From contig RPFO01000175.1 of NCBI GenBank assembly GCA_009746045.1, forward strand, positions 1,247,001-1,311,000: a stretch of DNA of 64,000 nucleotides. Direction: 5' to 3'. Both the position numbers and the translations under genes were made by a program. This document shows positions 1-10,138 of the stretch, piece after piece. This stretch comes from Mesostigma viride (taxonomy: Eukaryota; Streptophyta; Mesostigmatophyceae; Mesostigmatales; Mesostigmataceae). The notes under the pieces are model-generated. The model ran no database searches. It worked only from the letters and a program-made list of their open reading frames with translations, and had not been told where the DNA came from. How positions within the stretch are numbered: position 1 is the first letter of the stretch; every line of letters starts with the position of its first letter.

Positions 1-184
1 AGCTTCTGTGATGATGTCATTGCTGATGTCATCCTTCCTAGCCTAAAAGGTATAAAAGGAAACTGCCCCCTAAGGGCAGGTACCTCCATTTAACCTCTAT
101 CGAACCTCCATTTCACCTCTATTGAACCTCTATTCCTAACCTCTAAGCCTATGAAATAAAACTCTTTTTCTGGTCTCTCTTCCA
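1..184 (+). promoter_or_regulatory. possible LTR or leader remnant of the chromovirus
   Basis: This stretch has a TATA-like box (tataaaa, 51-57), then a run of CCTCYATT-type short tandem motifs (about 85-140), then an AATAAA polyadenylation-type signal (155-160). That order is what an LTR U3-R region would show. It abuts the middle of a reverse transcriptase reading frame, so gag, protease and the 5' half of RT are missing. No matching second LTR was found in the window, so the LTR reading is inference. Confidence 0.35.
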
Positions 185-1870
185 TTGTCTTCAAGCTCAG
201 TCTTTCATCACCTGCAAGGTGAAAGGGTAGCAAGGCCAAGCACAAGGCATTGTGTAAAACCCATTAGTTTCCTCTACTTTTCCAACAAGGAGCACCTGGA
301 GGACGTCGATACGGTCCTGCGCATCATGGAGGACGAGCATCTCTCGGCCCGCAGGGCCAAGGTCCGCGCGGGGCGCAGCGTCCCGTTCCTGGGCCACACG
401 CTTTCGGCAGCAGGCGTGGCCACGGACCCAGAGAAGATCGCCTCTGTCCAACAGTGGCCAGCTCCGACCGACGTGAAGGGCGTGTGTAGCTTCCTAGGGA
501 TTGCGTCATACTATCGGCTCTTCATCCCCCGGTTTGCCACGATCGCGTCGCCCATCAACGCTCTCCTTAAGAAGGGCGTGTCCTTTGTCTGGTCGGCACA
601 GTGCCAGCAGGCCTTTGAGGCCCTCAAGGCCAGTTTGACTGCGGCCCCAGTGCTCGTGCTCCCAGACCCGTCCCTTCCTTTTGTGGTTGCGACGGATGCG
701 AGCAAGGTGGCTATCGGCGGGGTCCTCCTGCAGGACCAAGGCAAGGGCTTGCAACCGGTTGAGTACATCTCCCGCACAATGATCCCTGCCGAGCGGAACT
801 ATCCGGTCCACCAGCAAGAGCTTTTGGCTGTGGTCTACTGTTGCCACACATGGCGCCACCACCTGTTGGGCGCGCAGTTTGATGTTGCGGTCAGTGAGAC
901 GGGGGACCTTGACCCCGCCCGTTTGATTATTCACACGGACCATAGGCCCCTGACTCACCTCTTGAGTCAGCCAAATCTGACGCCCCGTCAGGCCAGATGG
1001 ATGGAGTACCTTTCCCAGTTCGCCCCTTTTAAGATCCAGTATGTGAAGGGTGCGGACAATGTGGTGCCCGACCCCCTCTCCCGTCGTGCTGACTACTGGT
1101 TCTATGAGGACATGGGGGTGCTCCACACCACCTGCGAGGAGGCGCCTGGCGCCCCGCTCTACGATGACCTCCCACGGTCGCCGCGGGCGCGCTACCTGTT
1201 CCACATGAGTCATACCACTCCGGATGCCTTATCGACCCCCGATGGCGACGACGACCAGCGCGTGGACGCGCGGTCTCCCGGGGAAGGGGAGGGATCCCAC
1301 ACGTGGGTTCCCCTTGGGGCGGTGGTTCAGGCCATTTTTCATCTGGAACCTCTTGGATCTCCGGTGGTCGTGTCTGAGTACCTACACTCGGCGCTGGACC
1401 AACCGGAGGAGGAGGAGGAGACCGATGCGTACACGGTCACCTCCCCCCTGGAGATGCTGATCAGCCGCTTCACGGTTACTGAGCCGGCCGCCTTGGAGGT
1501 GATCAAGTCACACCCAAAGATGATGGGCAAGCTCCCGTGCAAGTTCCAAGAGGGACGCCTGTACGTCATGGTGCGCCCGGACACGTGGCGCCTCTACATA
1601 CCCGAGCTCTGTCGAGCAGCCTTGCTCCACGAGCTCCACGACTCTCTTGTCGGCGGTCACCAGGGCATTCATCGGCTGCTACCACGAGCGCGCCGCCACT
1701 TCTACTGGCCTGGTATGAAGGACTACATCAAGGCCTACATACGCGAATGCCCGTCGTGCCAGATTATTAGCCAAGTCCCAGAACACGGGTACTCAGGCTG
1801 TCCCAAAGACGCTACCGGATCCCCTGGGTCCCTGGGACTCGATTCAGATGGATTTCGTCGGCCCCTTTAA
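185..1870 (+). pseudogene. Ty3/gypsy pol, part 1: RT 3' end, RNase H, integrase N-terminus
   Basis: Recognisable pol sequence starts at about 275 (FSNKEHLEDVDTVL) with the part of RT that follows the catalytic aspartates. The thumb (FLGHTLSAAGV, VQQWPAP, FLGIASYYRLFIPRFA) and RNase H follow: ATDASKVAIGGVL, ERNYPVHQQELLAVVY and HTDHRPLTHL carry the catalytic D, E and D. The RNase H ends with FKIQYVKGADNVVPDPLSRR. The integrase HHCC finger follows (H-x-GIHR then CPSC at about 1750). An acidic, low-complexity linker lies between RNase H and integrase. After CQIIS the frame is lost and integrase continues in the next frame. There is no native start codon; the 5' end is a truncation point. Confidence 0.8.
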
Positions 1871-2957
1871 GAAGACCAAGAACGGCAACAGCAAGATCTT
1901 GGTGTTCGTGGACCGACTCACGCGCATGTGTCACCTGGCCCCCTGTCCGGCTGACCTCACGGCTGAGGGGTGTGCCAAACTGTACCTCAACCACGTCTTC
2001 CGGTTCCACGGGCTCAGCCGCCAGTTCATCTCGGACCGGGACACGCTCTTCACCGCCCGGTTCTGGCAGGAGTTCTTCGACTGCCTGGGAACCAAGGTGT
2101 CGCTAGGGACGGCTTATCACAGCTCGTCCTCCCATCTGGTGGAGCGGCTCAACCGCACAGTACAGGAAACCATGCGCCATTACACCGACGAGGTGGGCAG
2201 CAACTGGGAGGAGTTGTTGTGCTTGGTGGAGTTCTCCCTGAACAACGCACCACAGGCAGCCCATGGTCTCACCCCGTTCTTTCTCAACACGGGAAGGCAT
2301 CCGCTGACGCCGACCGACTTGCTGACGAGTCCGGCGCTGGCGGAACCGGAGGTGCTGCGCACTACTCTGGCGGGCGTGAGCAGCCTGCTGGAAAAGATGC
2401 GCCAAGCTCACAACAGTGCGGTTAAAGGGTACCGGGCCGCCGCCGAGCGCAATATGGCTCGCGTGGAAGGCAAGCGGGACTCGAGAGCACCGGACATCGA
2501 GGTCGGGGACTGGGTTCTGGTAGAGGGACCCCAGCTCGGTCGATTCTCCCAGAAGGTGGAAGGGGAGCTCAAAACGAAGCTCCGGCCCATGTACCTGGGG
2601 CCCCACCAAGTGCTGGAGAAATGGGATGATGTCATGTTCAAGGTGGACGTGCCCATCTCATGGGGCACCGCGACAACCTTCCACCGCGACCAGCTCAAGC
2701 TGTACCACCAGAACTCGATCCAGGGTAGACTCAATCCCCCGGCTCCGGTGGAATACGACCCGGAGACAGGGGAACAGGAGGACGAGGTCGAGGAGGTTGT
2801 CGCCCATCGCGATTTCGGGCGTGGTCGTCAACGCCAATATCGGATCCGGTGGAAGTTTTCTAGATATGGGGCAGAGGCCTCTTGGCGGACGGAGAAGGAG
2901 CTCTCTGGCTGCAAGCGGTTGCTAGACGCGTACAAGAAGGTCCACAGGTTGCACTAG
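1782..2957 (+). pseudogene. Ty3/gypsy pol, part 2: integrase core and chromodomain
   Basis: This continues the integrase one frame over from the upstream segment, open from about 1782. The D,D-35-E core is intact: D in IQMDFVGPF, D in FISDRDTLF and E in HLVERLNRTVQ. A GPY/F-type module follows (GDWVLVEGPQ, KLRPMYLGPHQVL). The C-terminus (VEEVVAHRDFG, YRIRWKFSRYGAEASW, LLDAYKK) is a chromodomain, which in chromoviruses steers integration to marked chromatin. It ends with a TAG at 2955-2957. Just beyond, 2960-3016 reads like a 57-nt intron (GTATGT ... CACAG), which could link it to the next ORF; this is speculative. Confidence 0.8.
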
Positions 2958-3016
2958 AGGTATGTACATACCACAGGTACACCGTACACTAGTCGGTATG
3001 ACACCGGTACTCACAG

Positions 3017-3980
3017 GTGTTGCCTTGCTGCTCGTGGTCATTCCTTGTACAACAGGCGTACTCCCAGGAGGAGACTCGCTTCAGCCCTCGCCCCATAGGT
3101 AGTGACTCCAGCAGTCCTTTGGTGCGGTTCACACCCCCAGCCTCCCCGGAGGAGCCTCCGGGGTTCGCACCGACTGCCAGTTGTGGCAAGAGACGACGGT
3201 CGGAAGACATGAAGGAGCAGGGGTCGGATATAGCTGCGACCGCCAACGAGAACAACCGTGAAACCTTTAATCCGCGGATGTTTCTGCCCGACTACGGCCA
3301 GGAGGGCGTGTTCTTGGCGCGTCGACGGCGCAGGCACGGCAAGGCCGATCAAGACTACCTGGCCTCCTCGGTTCTGGAGTGGCCCCGCGATCGACACGAG
3401 AAGTTCCGCAAATCCGTGCAAAGGCACTGCGGGTTCAAAGTCGAGACACGGACGGCGATTCGAGGGAATGTGGCGGTAGGGACAGCTTGGGAGGACCACG
3501 CACCCAGCTGTGCCTGCAACCGTTGCGTGACTACGGTGTCGGCCCTCATGGCCTACCCACGCCTCATGTTCTTGCTCGTCGCACCGGCACGACGTCAGAC
3601 CCTGCAGTGTGCCTACCGGGGCTTGCCGCCAGATGGGGCCTTGCGGCGCCCGTTCTGCACCGCAGCAGGCCAGTACTCCCTTCGACAGGCGCTCGACCGC
3701 ATCGTGGAGTTGGACGAGGCGGATGATCGCGGCGGGGAGGGCCCCGATGATGAGGAGTACTGGAGTGAGGACGACGACCTGTTCCCGCCGCGCCCTGCGC
3801 CCCGGGAACCTGCCCACTCAGCCGGCAACGCCTCGCGCGATGCCGGGGCCCGCCGCGAGAATTCGGGTGACCGGCGACCCCCGGGTCAGGACAGGAGGTC
3901 CGGCAGCGCACGGGACGCGTCCCGCTCCAGGGAGCCTTCCCGTGGCGTGGGTGTTCGCCCGGAGACGCGTGAGGAGGAAA
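3017..3980 (+). CDS. unrecognised ORF, 5' part (split by a retrotransposon)
   Basis: I do not recognise this protein. The frame is open from about 3017 and the first in-frame ATG is at 3209. It has a Ser/Pro-rich N-terminus, a basic patch (ARRRRRHGK), a conserved-looking core with a CACNRC cysteine cluster (about 3508), and an acidic then Arg/Ser-rich tail. At 3980 it is cut by the LTR element. Removing the element and one copy of its 5-bp target duplication keeps the frame open into 10139-11622, giving roughly 815 codons from 3017. It follows the chromovirus pol in the same orientation, so an accessory retroelement ORF is one explanation; a host or gag-like gene is another. Confidence 0.5.
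3976..3980. repeat. target-site duplication GGAAA (left)
   Basis: GGAAA directly before the left LTR is repeated at 10134-10138 directly after the right LTR, which is the 5-bp duplication expected from LTR-retrotransposon integration. Confidence 0.85.
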
Positions 3981-4325
3981 AGTTAAAGCCCGACCGGCTC
4001 AGCTATGGCGGTCGGTCACGTTGAGCTTGGGATAAGGTGAACACAGAGAACTGCTGTCGGAGCTGGCCCACCACTGGTTTATGTCTTAGCCAGCAAACCC
4101 TATCCGGTTAGCCGTAACCGTGGGACAAGCTAGCTGTCCGTACCGACCCGGATAAGGCCCCGGACTGGGGCCTAGGTGGCGCCGGCCCTAGGCGCCGCCC
4201 TTCGACCGGTCGACCGCATCGGACCGCCGGATTATAGCCGGCGGCTTAGCGGACGCTAGCGGAAGGCGTGCGGACGGACATGGGGAACTTAGAGCCAGAT
4301 CCTAGGGCTCTAGAGTTACTCAACT
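3981..4325 (-). repeat. LTR (3' LTR of the minus-strand element)
   Basis: This 345-bp direct repeat is identical by eye to 9789-10133. It begins AGTTAAAGCC and ends TTACTCAACT on the plus strand, so the termini form a 4-bp inverted AGTT/AACT. It holds GC-rich palindromic segments (for example ggcgccggccctaggcgcc at about 4176-4194). Confidence 0.85.
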
Positions 4326-4702
4326 CCGACATACTCTTTTGTTCTTTGATTAATTATCAAAATAATTACATCAAATGCAGACCATACAAAACCCTCTAAG
4401 GTAGGGAACTCAAGGGGGCCTCAAGGCCGTCAAAATCACCACGGTATCGACCCGCGCCCTTGTGATCACACATGAATAGTGATGTAATAAGTATCGAGAA
4501 AAAAACAACTATGCCACCAGACAAAAGGTGACCCATTTATTAGGACCAGTGACCCGCCGACGGGCCCAAGGCACCGTCCAACGTGGCTAGGGTATGGTCA
4601 GGACAAGCAAAAAAACTACCACCATGATATTCGTGAATGCTAGCAACACAGGGTGAGTTATGGCTGTATTCATAAAGCGCCCGAGCCGTAACCCTGTGTG
4701 GC
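4326..4702 (-). other. non-coding 3' region of the copia-like element
   Basis: AT-rich non-coding sequence lies between the end of the RNase H frame and the 3' LTR. No purine tract is visible at the LTR edge. The 12-mer TGTATTCATAAA, present on the minus strand just inside the 5' LTR (about 9777-9788), also occurs here on the plus strand (about 4666-4677). The meaning of that is unclear. Confidence 0.4.
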
Positions 4703-7021
4703 TCACGGGTGTTGCATCGTCATGCGCTTGCGCAACACTGCGTACTGCGGGGCAGCCTCCCGCGCCTCCTTGGTGAGTGCATCCGCGGGATTGAGTTCAT
4801 CCGCGATGTGCTGGAGACGCGTGACGCAGGAGGCCGCCTCAGCGAGTACGAGGTAATCAACGTCCTGTGACCGCGCATAGGGATTGTCAAGGAAGGCCAA
4901 ACAACTTTGTGAGTCAGTGTGCACCGTGCTAGTCCAGTGAAGAGTGAACCCACACGAGCCAAATACCCAACCCAGCAAGTACCGCAGCCACATGCCATGT
5001 GAGATAGCTGAAACAATGCCCCGGCATTCAGCCGTGTTGGGGCTAGTGGCAATGCGGCTGTGCAAGCGCGAGTACCAATCTAACAACATGCCAGGCTGTC
5101 CCTCATTGCTAATAAAGAACAGTGCCCCCATGCGGGCCCGCACTTGGCTGACTGTGCGCGTCTCTAGATTAGCATCCGTCACTATCTCGAGGTGCACCGG
5201 CTGTGAGCAATCGAGCCCACGAAGCACAATGCCGGGCGTCATGGCCAGCTGCCGCCGAACATGAATGGACCCTAGTCCTTCCAGCACATCATCGGGCAGG
5301 CGAGCGAGCACCGCCAAATCAGGTGCCACCGTGTCCGCCAACCACCCGAGCTTGCCCTTAACCGAGGGCCCATGGGTTGCCAACAGCGGGGACGGGAGGT
5401 CGGCCAGCAGGTCAACCACATAGTTGCGGCTATCCTGCATGTGCATGACCCATTCGCCAGAACGCGAATCCCGCTGCAACGTAGACTGCACGCCGCAAAA
5501 CACCACGGGTTTACCCTCCTCATGATCCACCGCCCTGCCCAGGGGAAACTTAGCCGCCACTGCAGCAAGAAACTGGGTAGCAAAGGTGCGAGGTGCCACC
5601 AGCTTGAAGTCATCGCCATGCCACACGAAGAGGGCTGGCTCGCCAGGGACGCCGGTGGGGACCACAAAGAAGTTAGGATCCGCGCGATGGTACGTGGCCC
5701 CTAAGCTCTGCAAGACCTCCTCCGCGGAAATGCGGAAGATGATGGGAGAGCTCTGCAGCCCCTCCACCCCTGTCAACAGCTCGATATACTCGCTGCCAAT
5801 GGTGCCATCCTGCCAGACCACCGGGACCTTCACCACGTAGCGGGTGCCTTGCCATGTTTGCTGCGCGACCCCAGCGTCGCTGTGGAGGAATGCCCGCTGA
5901 AAGTCACCGCACCACATCCCGTAGTCCTTGCCCGCGTTCCGCTTGCCCAAGTAGATGACCGTCAGTAGCCGATGCGAAACATGGTTGAGCCCAGGGGTAT
6001 AAAGATCCTTGGCGTCCAGCGGGGAGGACCCCTTCGTCTCCGTGACCACGGGCCTTACCCGGAACACCACCGAAGAGTTGGTCTCGTCCGGCTTGTAGGT
6101 GAGCACGAACTTCAACCGCAACCGCGTGGCCCCGGCTGGCACACTCTCCAATCCTCGGTAGACCTCGCGCTCTCGCCACTGCTCCTTGGCTCGAATGAAC
6201 GCGTCGCGCCACAAAGCAAACTTGAGAGGATCTTGACAGTCCAGGACAAGTTGCTCCCACGTCACAGGGCTATCCGCCGCCAGTGAGTGTGAGTGGAGGC
6301 CGAAGCTGCGCGGGTGCCAATCCTGAGGCTGAATGATGGACTGGACGAGCGGCGGTGTGGAAAACGCCGCCATCGGTAAGCGCCGCACGACGCCGGGCTG
6401 CCCGACCACCACCCCCAATGGAGCGTGGTACTCGCGAAGCGGGATGCTGCCCACCCCCGCGACTGACAGCAAGTCAGCGGACACTGAGAACCCCGGGTAT
6501 GATACGAAAGGTTCGCCCAGCAAGGCCACATCCTCGTAGCCATCCACGACGTGAAACGGCGTGTCAATGCCCAACACCGGCAGCACCACCATCCCGGTAA
6601 CTTGATATGCCGAAGTGCCTGCAAAGTCGGTCACCGATTTGTACGGCGACTCTAGCACTGGATACAGGGTGGCTGCCCGACGAGAGATAATAGACACGGA
6701 TGCTTGCGTGTCCACAGCCACCAGCTGCCACGGTCTACACGTAGGAAACAAGGCTGACTTAACCGGCCTGACCCCCTGTGAGAGAGTTTTGACCTGAGCC
6801 ACCCCTGATGCAGCTTTCGCTTTAAGCGCCTGAGCACGCCACAAGGCCGTGACCGTTGAAGCCAGGTCCCTAGGTGGGCGAGGCGCATGGGCAGGACCCT
6901 GACCCTCCGGCGAGGCCACGCTAGGCGGGCCTCCCACATTATCCGTGGCTAGCACAGGAGGTGAGTCACTACGTGCACTAGGTCCCGTCAAACCCACCCC
7001 ATCCTCATCCCACCCATCCAC
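4703..7021 (-). CDS. copia-like pol segment: protease-like, RT, RNase H
   Basis: This 772-residue segment starts with a protease-like domain at about residues 103-185 (VAVDTQASVSIIS ... VALLGEPFV). It has the retropepsin layout, but Gln replaces the near-invariant Gly of DTG. RT follows: GDFQRAFLHS (first catalytic Asp), a region typical of copia RT, and FVWHGDDFKL (the DD pair, with HG replacing the usual YV). Then come LGWLADTVAPDLAVL and copia-type RNase H: VTDANLET, NTAECRGIVSA, VHTDSQSCLAFL and ADELNPADALTKE, with D, E and D present. It overlaps the integrase segment in another frame; the switch lies in a C8 run (plus-strand G8 at 7046-7053). Confidence 0.8.
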   Translation of the reverse strand: MDGWDEDGVGLTGPSARSDSPPVLATDNVGGPPSVASPEGQGPAHAPRPPRDLASTVTALWRAQALKAKAASGVAQVKTLSQGVRPVKSALFPTCRPWQLVAVDTQASVSIISRRAATLYPVLESPYKSVTDFAGTSAYQVTGMVVLPVLGIDTPFHVVDGYEDVALLGEPFVSYPGFSVSADLLSVAGVGSIPLREYHAPLGVVVGQPGVVRRLPMAAFSTPPLVQSIIQPQDWHPRSFGLHSHSLAADSPVTWEQLVLDCQDPLKFALWRDAFIRAKEQWREREVYRGLESVPAGATRLRLKFVLTYKPDETNSSVVFRVRPVVTETKGSSPLDAKDLYTPGLNHVSHRLLTVIYLGKRNAGKDYGMWCGDFQRAFLHSDAGVAQQTWQGTRYVVKVPVVWQDGTIGSEYIELLTGVEGLQSSPIIFRISAEEVLQSLGATYHRADPNFFVVPTGVPGEPALFVWHGDDFKLVAPRTFATQFLAAVAAKFPLGRAVDHEEGKPVVFCGVQSTLQRDSRSGEWVMHMQDSRNYVVDLLADLPSPLLATHGPSVKGKLGWLADTVAPDLAVLARLPDDVLEGLGSIHVRRQLAMTPGIVLRGLDCSQPVHLEIVTDANLETRTVSQVRARMGALFFISNEGQPGMLLDWYSRLHSRIATSPNTAECRGIVSAISHGMWLRYLLGWVFGSCGFTLHWTSTVHTDSQSCLAFLDNPYARSQDVDYLVLAEAASCVTRLQHIADELNPADALTKEAREAAPQYAVLRKRMTMQHP

Positions 7022-8000
7022 GGGGTCATATTGGGGCCCAGGGGAGGGGGGGGTGTAGCTGTGTCTGCCCCTGGGAGCGACCCGTGGGGTACCACCTCAG
7101 ATGCTACGACAGGCGCATTATCCTTCACTACCCACCCCAGTGCCCTGTTGGCTGCCAGCTCACTCTCCATGCTATCCCCTTGCTTATAGCCTGCCACCGA
7201 TGCCCATGGTACCCTATACACCCGATCATTCCACTCTATGTCTATGACCCGCAGCGGCCAGTCTAACTTTGTGATGGCCCCAGGCCCCTGCATGGTGCCC
7301 CGTTTGCCGCTGGGCGAGCTCTCCTTGTGGAACATGACCAACTGCCCGACCTCAAAAGCGCTAGACAAATCAGGCAGCGTGGCATCCTTGAGCCGCAGCT
7401 TGGCGGCGGTATCCTGTAGATGCTGTTGGTATGCCTCTACTACCTCGGGTGAGTAGGTGCCCGCTGACAGCCCCCGAGGCGTGACTAGCCCAAAGCCCTT
7501 GACATCAAGCACGTGCCTATGGTTGCACACATGCATGAGCTCCTTGCACCACGCCGTCTTGACCGCGTAGGATTTGCCATGTGGGTTATCCTGTCGCTTG
7601 GCTGCCACAGTCTTGACATAGCTTACAGTGCGATCTATCATGCCCATATTGCCGTGATCCTCACGCCCCACGATGACCACGGCCTCCATCCCCGGCAAAC
7701 CTTGCACACAGCGGAACTGCTGGTCTAGCATGAGCTCCACTACGGGATGAAAGAAAGCCAGGCTGATCTTGATAGCCCTGTGCAGGTCAGCCTCAAACAT
7801 GTGAGGCAGCGGCTCAATGTAGGTGGCCTTGCTGAACCTATCCTTGACTATGAAATAGGTGTCCCCCCCTTCCATGTGCATGACATCCCCCACAAGGTAC
7901 CCTCGCTCCAAGGGTGGAGTCTTGGCATGCCGCCTACGCGACTTCTTCCTGATCTTGATGCAGGCAGGACACTGAGCACGCACATTCTTCAGCTCGTTGT
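6988..8000 (-). CDS. copia-like integrase segment
   Basis: The HHCC zinc finger is split across two frames: its histidines (MHRAYGH) end the gag frame and its CPAC starts here. The core follows: GDVMHMEGGDTYFIVKDRFS carries the first Asp and LDQQFRC the likely second. In the third motif (HGNMGMIDRTV, compare the usual NGxAERxNRT) Gly sits where the catalytic Glu is expected, so the triad may be incomplete or the Glu displaced. The C-terminal part has VGQLVMFHKE and GPGAITKLDWPLRVI, like the integrase C-terminal fold. The frame ends just past the start of the protease-RT frame. Confidence 0.65.
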
Positions 8001-9769
8001 ATAAAGGTGCCCCAACATGTGTGCCCCCTCTACCTCGGCTTGGGCCTCATGCCCGTATGCACGGTGCATCTGGTATGCTAACAGTTTCAGGGTGACAGCC
8101 TGAGGTGCAGTGGCATTGTCAGGATTCTCAACAGGTGGGGTGACTACTGGGGTAGTGACATTGGCTAACTGGGCAGCTTCAGAGGCTGCACGAAAGGCCG
8201 CCCGTGTGAGCACCTTGCCAATGTGAAGATCCACACTAGGGTGGTGTGTACCGAGAACATCTGCCCGCCCAGCATTCTCTTGCACTGTCACAACATTCCT
8301 CATAGGCCCAACCGCCCCAGTATCTAGCTGGGGTGCTGCAGTAGTGCTTGGTCGCTCGGCGTTGTACACACCCGACCTAGAAGACACCACATTGCTTAGG
8401 TCACGCATTGTAGACCCGTGCTCAGGAAGCACGTGATCCTGGCGCGACAGAGCCAGAGCAGCATCAACGGATTGCGTGAGCACATCACGGAATGAGACAG
8501 AGGATGCAGTCACGTTGCTTTTAGGAACGACGTCAGGCTCTACGACGGCCCGGTTCAGCGTGACGCATTGAGCAAAAGAAGGGGTATCGAGCGTGCTCTC
8601 ACCTGACTTTCGTGCTGCCCGTCGCTCTGCCCACTCCTCGCGTGTGCCGTGGACGACGATGCGCTTGGCCTTGCACGCCTCCACGCTGTGACCACGCAGA
8701 ACGTCGTGGCACTTGCGGCAAAGGTTGTCCTCGAGCTCCAGGTCCGGGCGAACTCGGCAGTCATCCCGGACATGGCGACGTCCGAAGCAGCGCTCACAGC
8801 GTTGCTTGCGGTCAGTAGACGCCCCCTGCTGCCGCTTGGCCGGGGGATGATCACCCTGCTTGGCGTCGCCACCATGCCCGCGCTTGCGCCCTCGCTGGCC
8901 CCCGTTGTTGCCGTGGCCGACGACCTTTTTCAGGATGGCCGTAAGCTCCGACCGCGTAATTGGAGCCTCTGCGCCTGAAGAAGAAGACGCGCCGGCATCC
9001 ACCTTGCGCAGGGATGGCAGAGCAGCCGAGGCAGCCGGCTTGGACTGCGCACTCTTGAAGCATGAGATCAAATACAGCATGCCCTCGTCGAAACTGACGG
9101 CACTCTTCTTTTTGAGTTCCGTCGCTATGGTCAGATGCACATCCGACGACAGGTCGCATTTCTTGAGAAATCGATTGCACAGGAAAATGGGCTTGAGAGT
9201 ATCTAGCAGCTTGTGCTTGTGCACGAAGACCTGGAAATCACGTGCAGCCCCGGGCAAATTTGCCTTATTAACTGCATAGCCCTCGAAGTCGTTGAAGGCT
9301 TGCTCGTCGGCCTCTTCCTTAGACCGCGACAAGTGGGCATCTAGACCGTTGTAAAAAACTTCCCAGGTTTGTTTGTTGTCGTCCGCAATGCGAACTAGAT
9401 TGGCAATGTTTGGGTGCTTTGTTGTACTGCAGAATACTGCACGGAACTTGCCAATCAGCTCCGAATCTTTGTCTGCGCGTCCATCGCGCAGACGCTTGAG
9501 AGCAGCTAGAAAATCTGCTGCGTCGTCCGCCGTATAGTCGGCAGGTAGATCGCGGGCACCTCCGTTTGCTTGAGAGGGCCGCGATTCAGTGCATCGTCAG
9601 CAGCAAGCATCAGATGCTTGAACTGCTTGGCCAGTTCAGGTTGCGCCACGAGGGTTTGCATCAACCTCGTGGCCTCGTCCGCACTAAAGCGTGGCAGGAC
9701 GGACCCTGCGGCCTCGCCACTTGGCGTATCTGTGTGTTCGCCCGTGCGGCTCCGTGTACCGGAAGCCAT
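7989..9769 (-). CDS. copia-like gag (capsid, zinc knuckles), one frame break
   Basis: It starts with an ATG (MASGTRSRTGE) 20 bases inside the 5' LTR. The first frame runs to about 9550, where a one-base shift leads into the frame ending at 7989. The capsid-like helical region is followed by two zinc knuckles: CERCFGRRHVRDDC is a perfect CX2CX4HX4C, and CRKCHDVLRGHSVEAC is a longer variant. A linker then leads to the integrase finger histidines. A bare DTGA tetrapeptide occurs in the linker (APQLDTGAVG) but without protease-like sequence around it. Confidence 0.7.
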
Positions 9770-9788
9770 CGGGATTTTTATGAATACA

Positions 9789-10133
9789 AGTTAAAGCCCG
9801 ACCGGCTCAGCTATGGCGGTCGGTCACGTTGAGCTTGGGATAAGGTGAACACAGAGAACTGCTGTCGGAGCTGGCCCACCACTGGTTTATGTCTTAGCCA
9901 GCAAACCCTATCCGGTTAGCCGTAACCGTGGGACAAGCTAGCTGTCCGTACCGACCCGGATAAGGCCCCGGACTGGGGCCTAGGTGGCGCCGGCCCTAGG
10001 CGCCGCCCTTCGACCGGTCGACCGCATCGGACCGCCGGATTATAGCCGGCGGCTTAGCGGACGCTAGCGGAAGGCGTGCGGACGGACATGGGGAACTTAG
10101 AGCCAGATCCTAGGGCTCTAGAGTTACTCAACT
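9789..10133 (-). repeat. LTR (5' LTR of the minus-strand element)
   Basis: This is the second copy of the 345-bp LTR, with no difference from 3981-4325 seen by eye. The internal region begins TGTATTCATAAA on the minus strand, which does not resemble the usual TGG-starting tRNA primer site. Confidence 0.85.
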
Positions 10134-10138
10134 GGAAA
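10134..10138. repeat. target-site duplication GGAAA (right)
   Basis: This matches 3976-3980 and abuts the right LTR end. Confidence 0.85.

Larger units (their letters stand above)
1..2957 (+). mobile_element. Ty3/gypsy chromovirus, 5'-truncated
   Basis: The domain order is RT 3' end, RNase H, integrase, chromodomain, which defines the chromovirus branch of Ty3/gypsy. The element starts inside RT, just after where the catalytic YxDD box should be. Pol is broken once, near 1780, by a shift to another frame inside the integrase zinc finger region. It is therefore a degenerate, immobile copy unless the break is an assembly error. The long ORF that follows directly (3017 onward) may be an accessory 3' ORF of the same element, but nothing in its sequence proves that. 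Confidence 0.8.
3981..10133 (-). mobile_element. complete Ty1/copia-like LTR retrotransposon with unusual order
   Basis: Two 345-bp direct repeats, identical by eye, bound a minus-strand gag-pol and are flanked by a 5-bp GGAAA duplication. The LTR ends are AGTT...AACT, not the usual TG...CA. RT and RNase H are copia-like. A retropepsin-like domain lies after integrase rather than before it, giving gag-IN-PR-RT-RH. No tRNA-type primer site or clear polypurine tract is visible next to the LTRs. The coding region is in four frame segments, each offset by the equivalent of one missing base. Identical LTRs point to a recent insertion. Confidence 0.85.

Noticed and set aside
8340-8360. DTGA in the gag-integrase linker as the copia-like element's protease
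   Set aside because: The tetrapeptide is present, but the following residues do not give a protease-sized domain with a flap and an I/L-L-G motif, while the region after integrase does.
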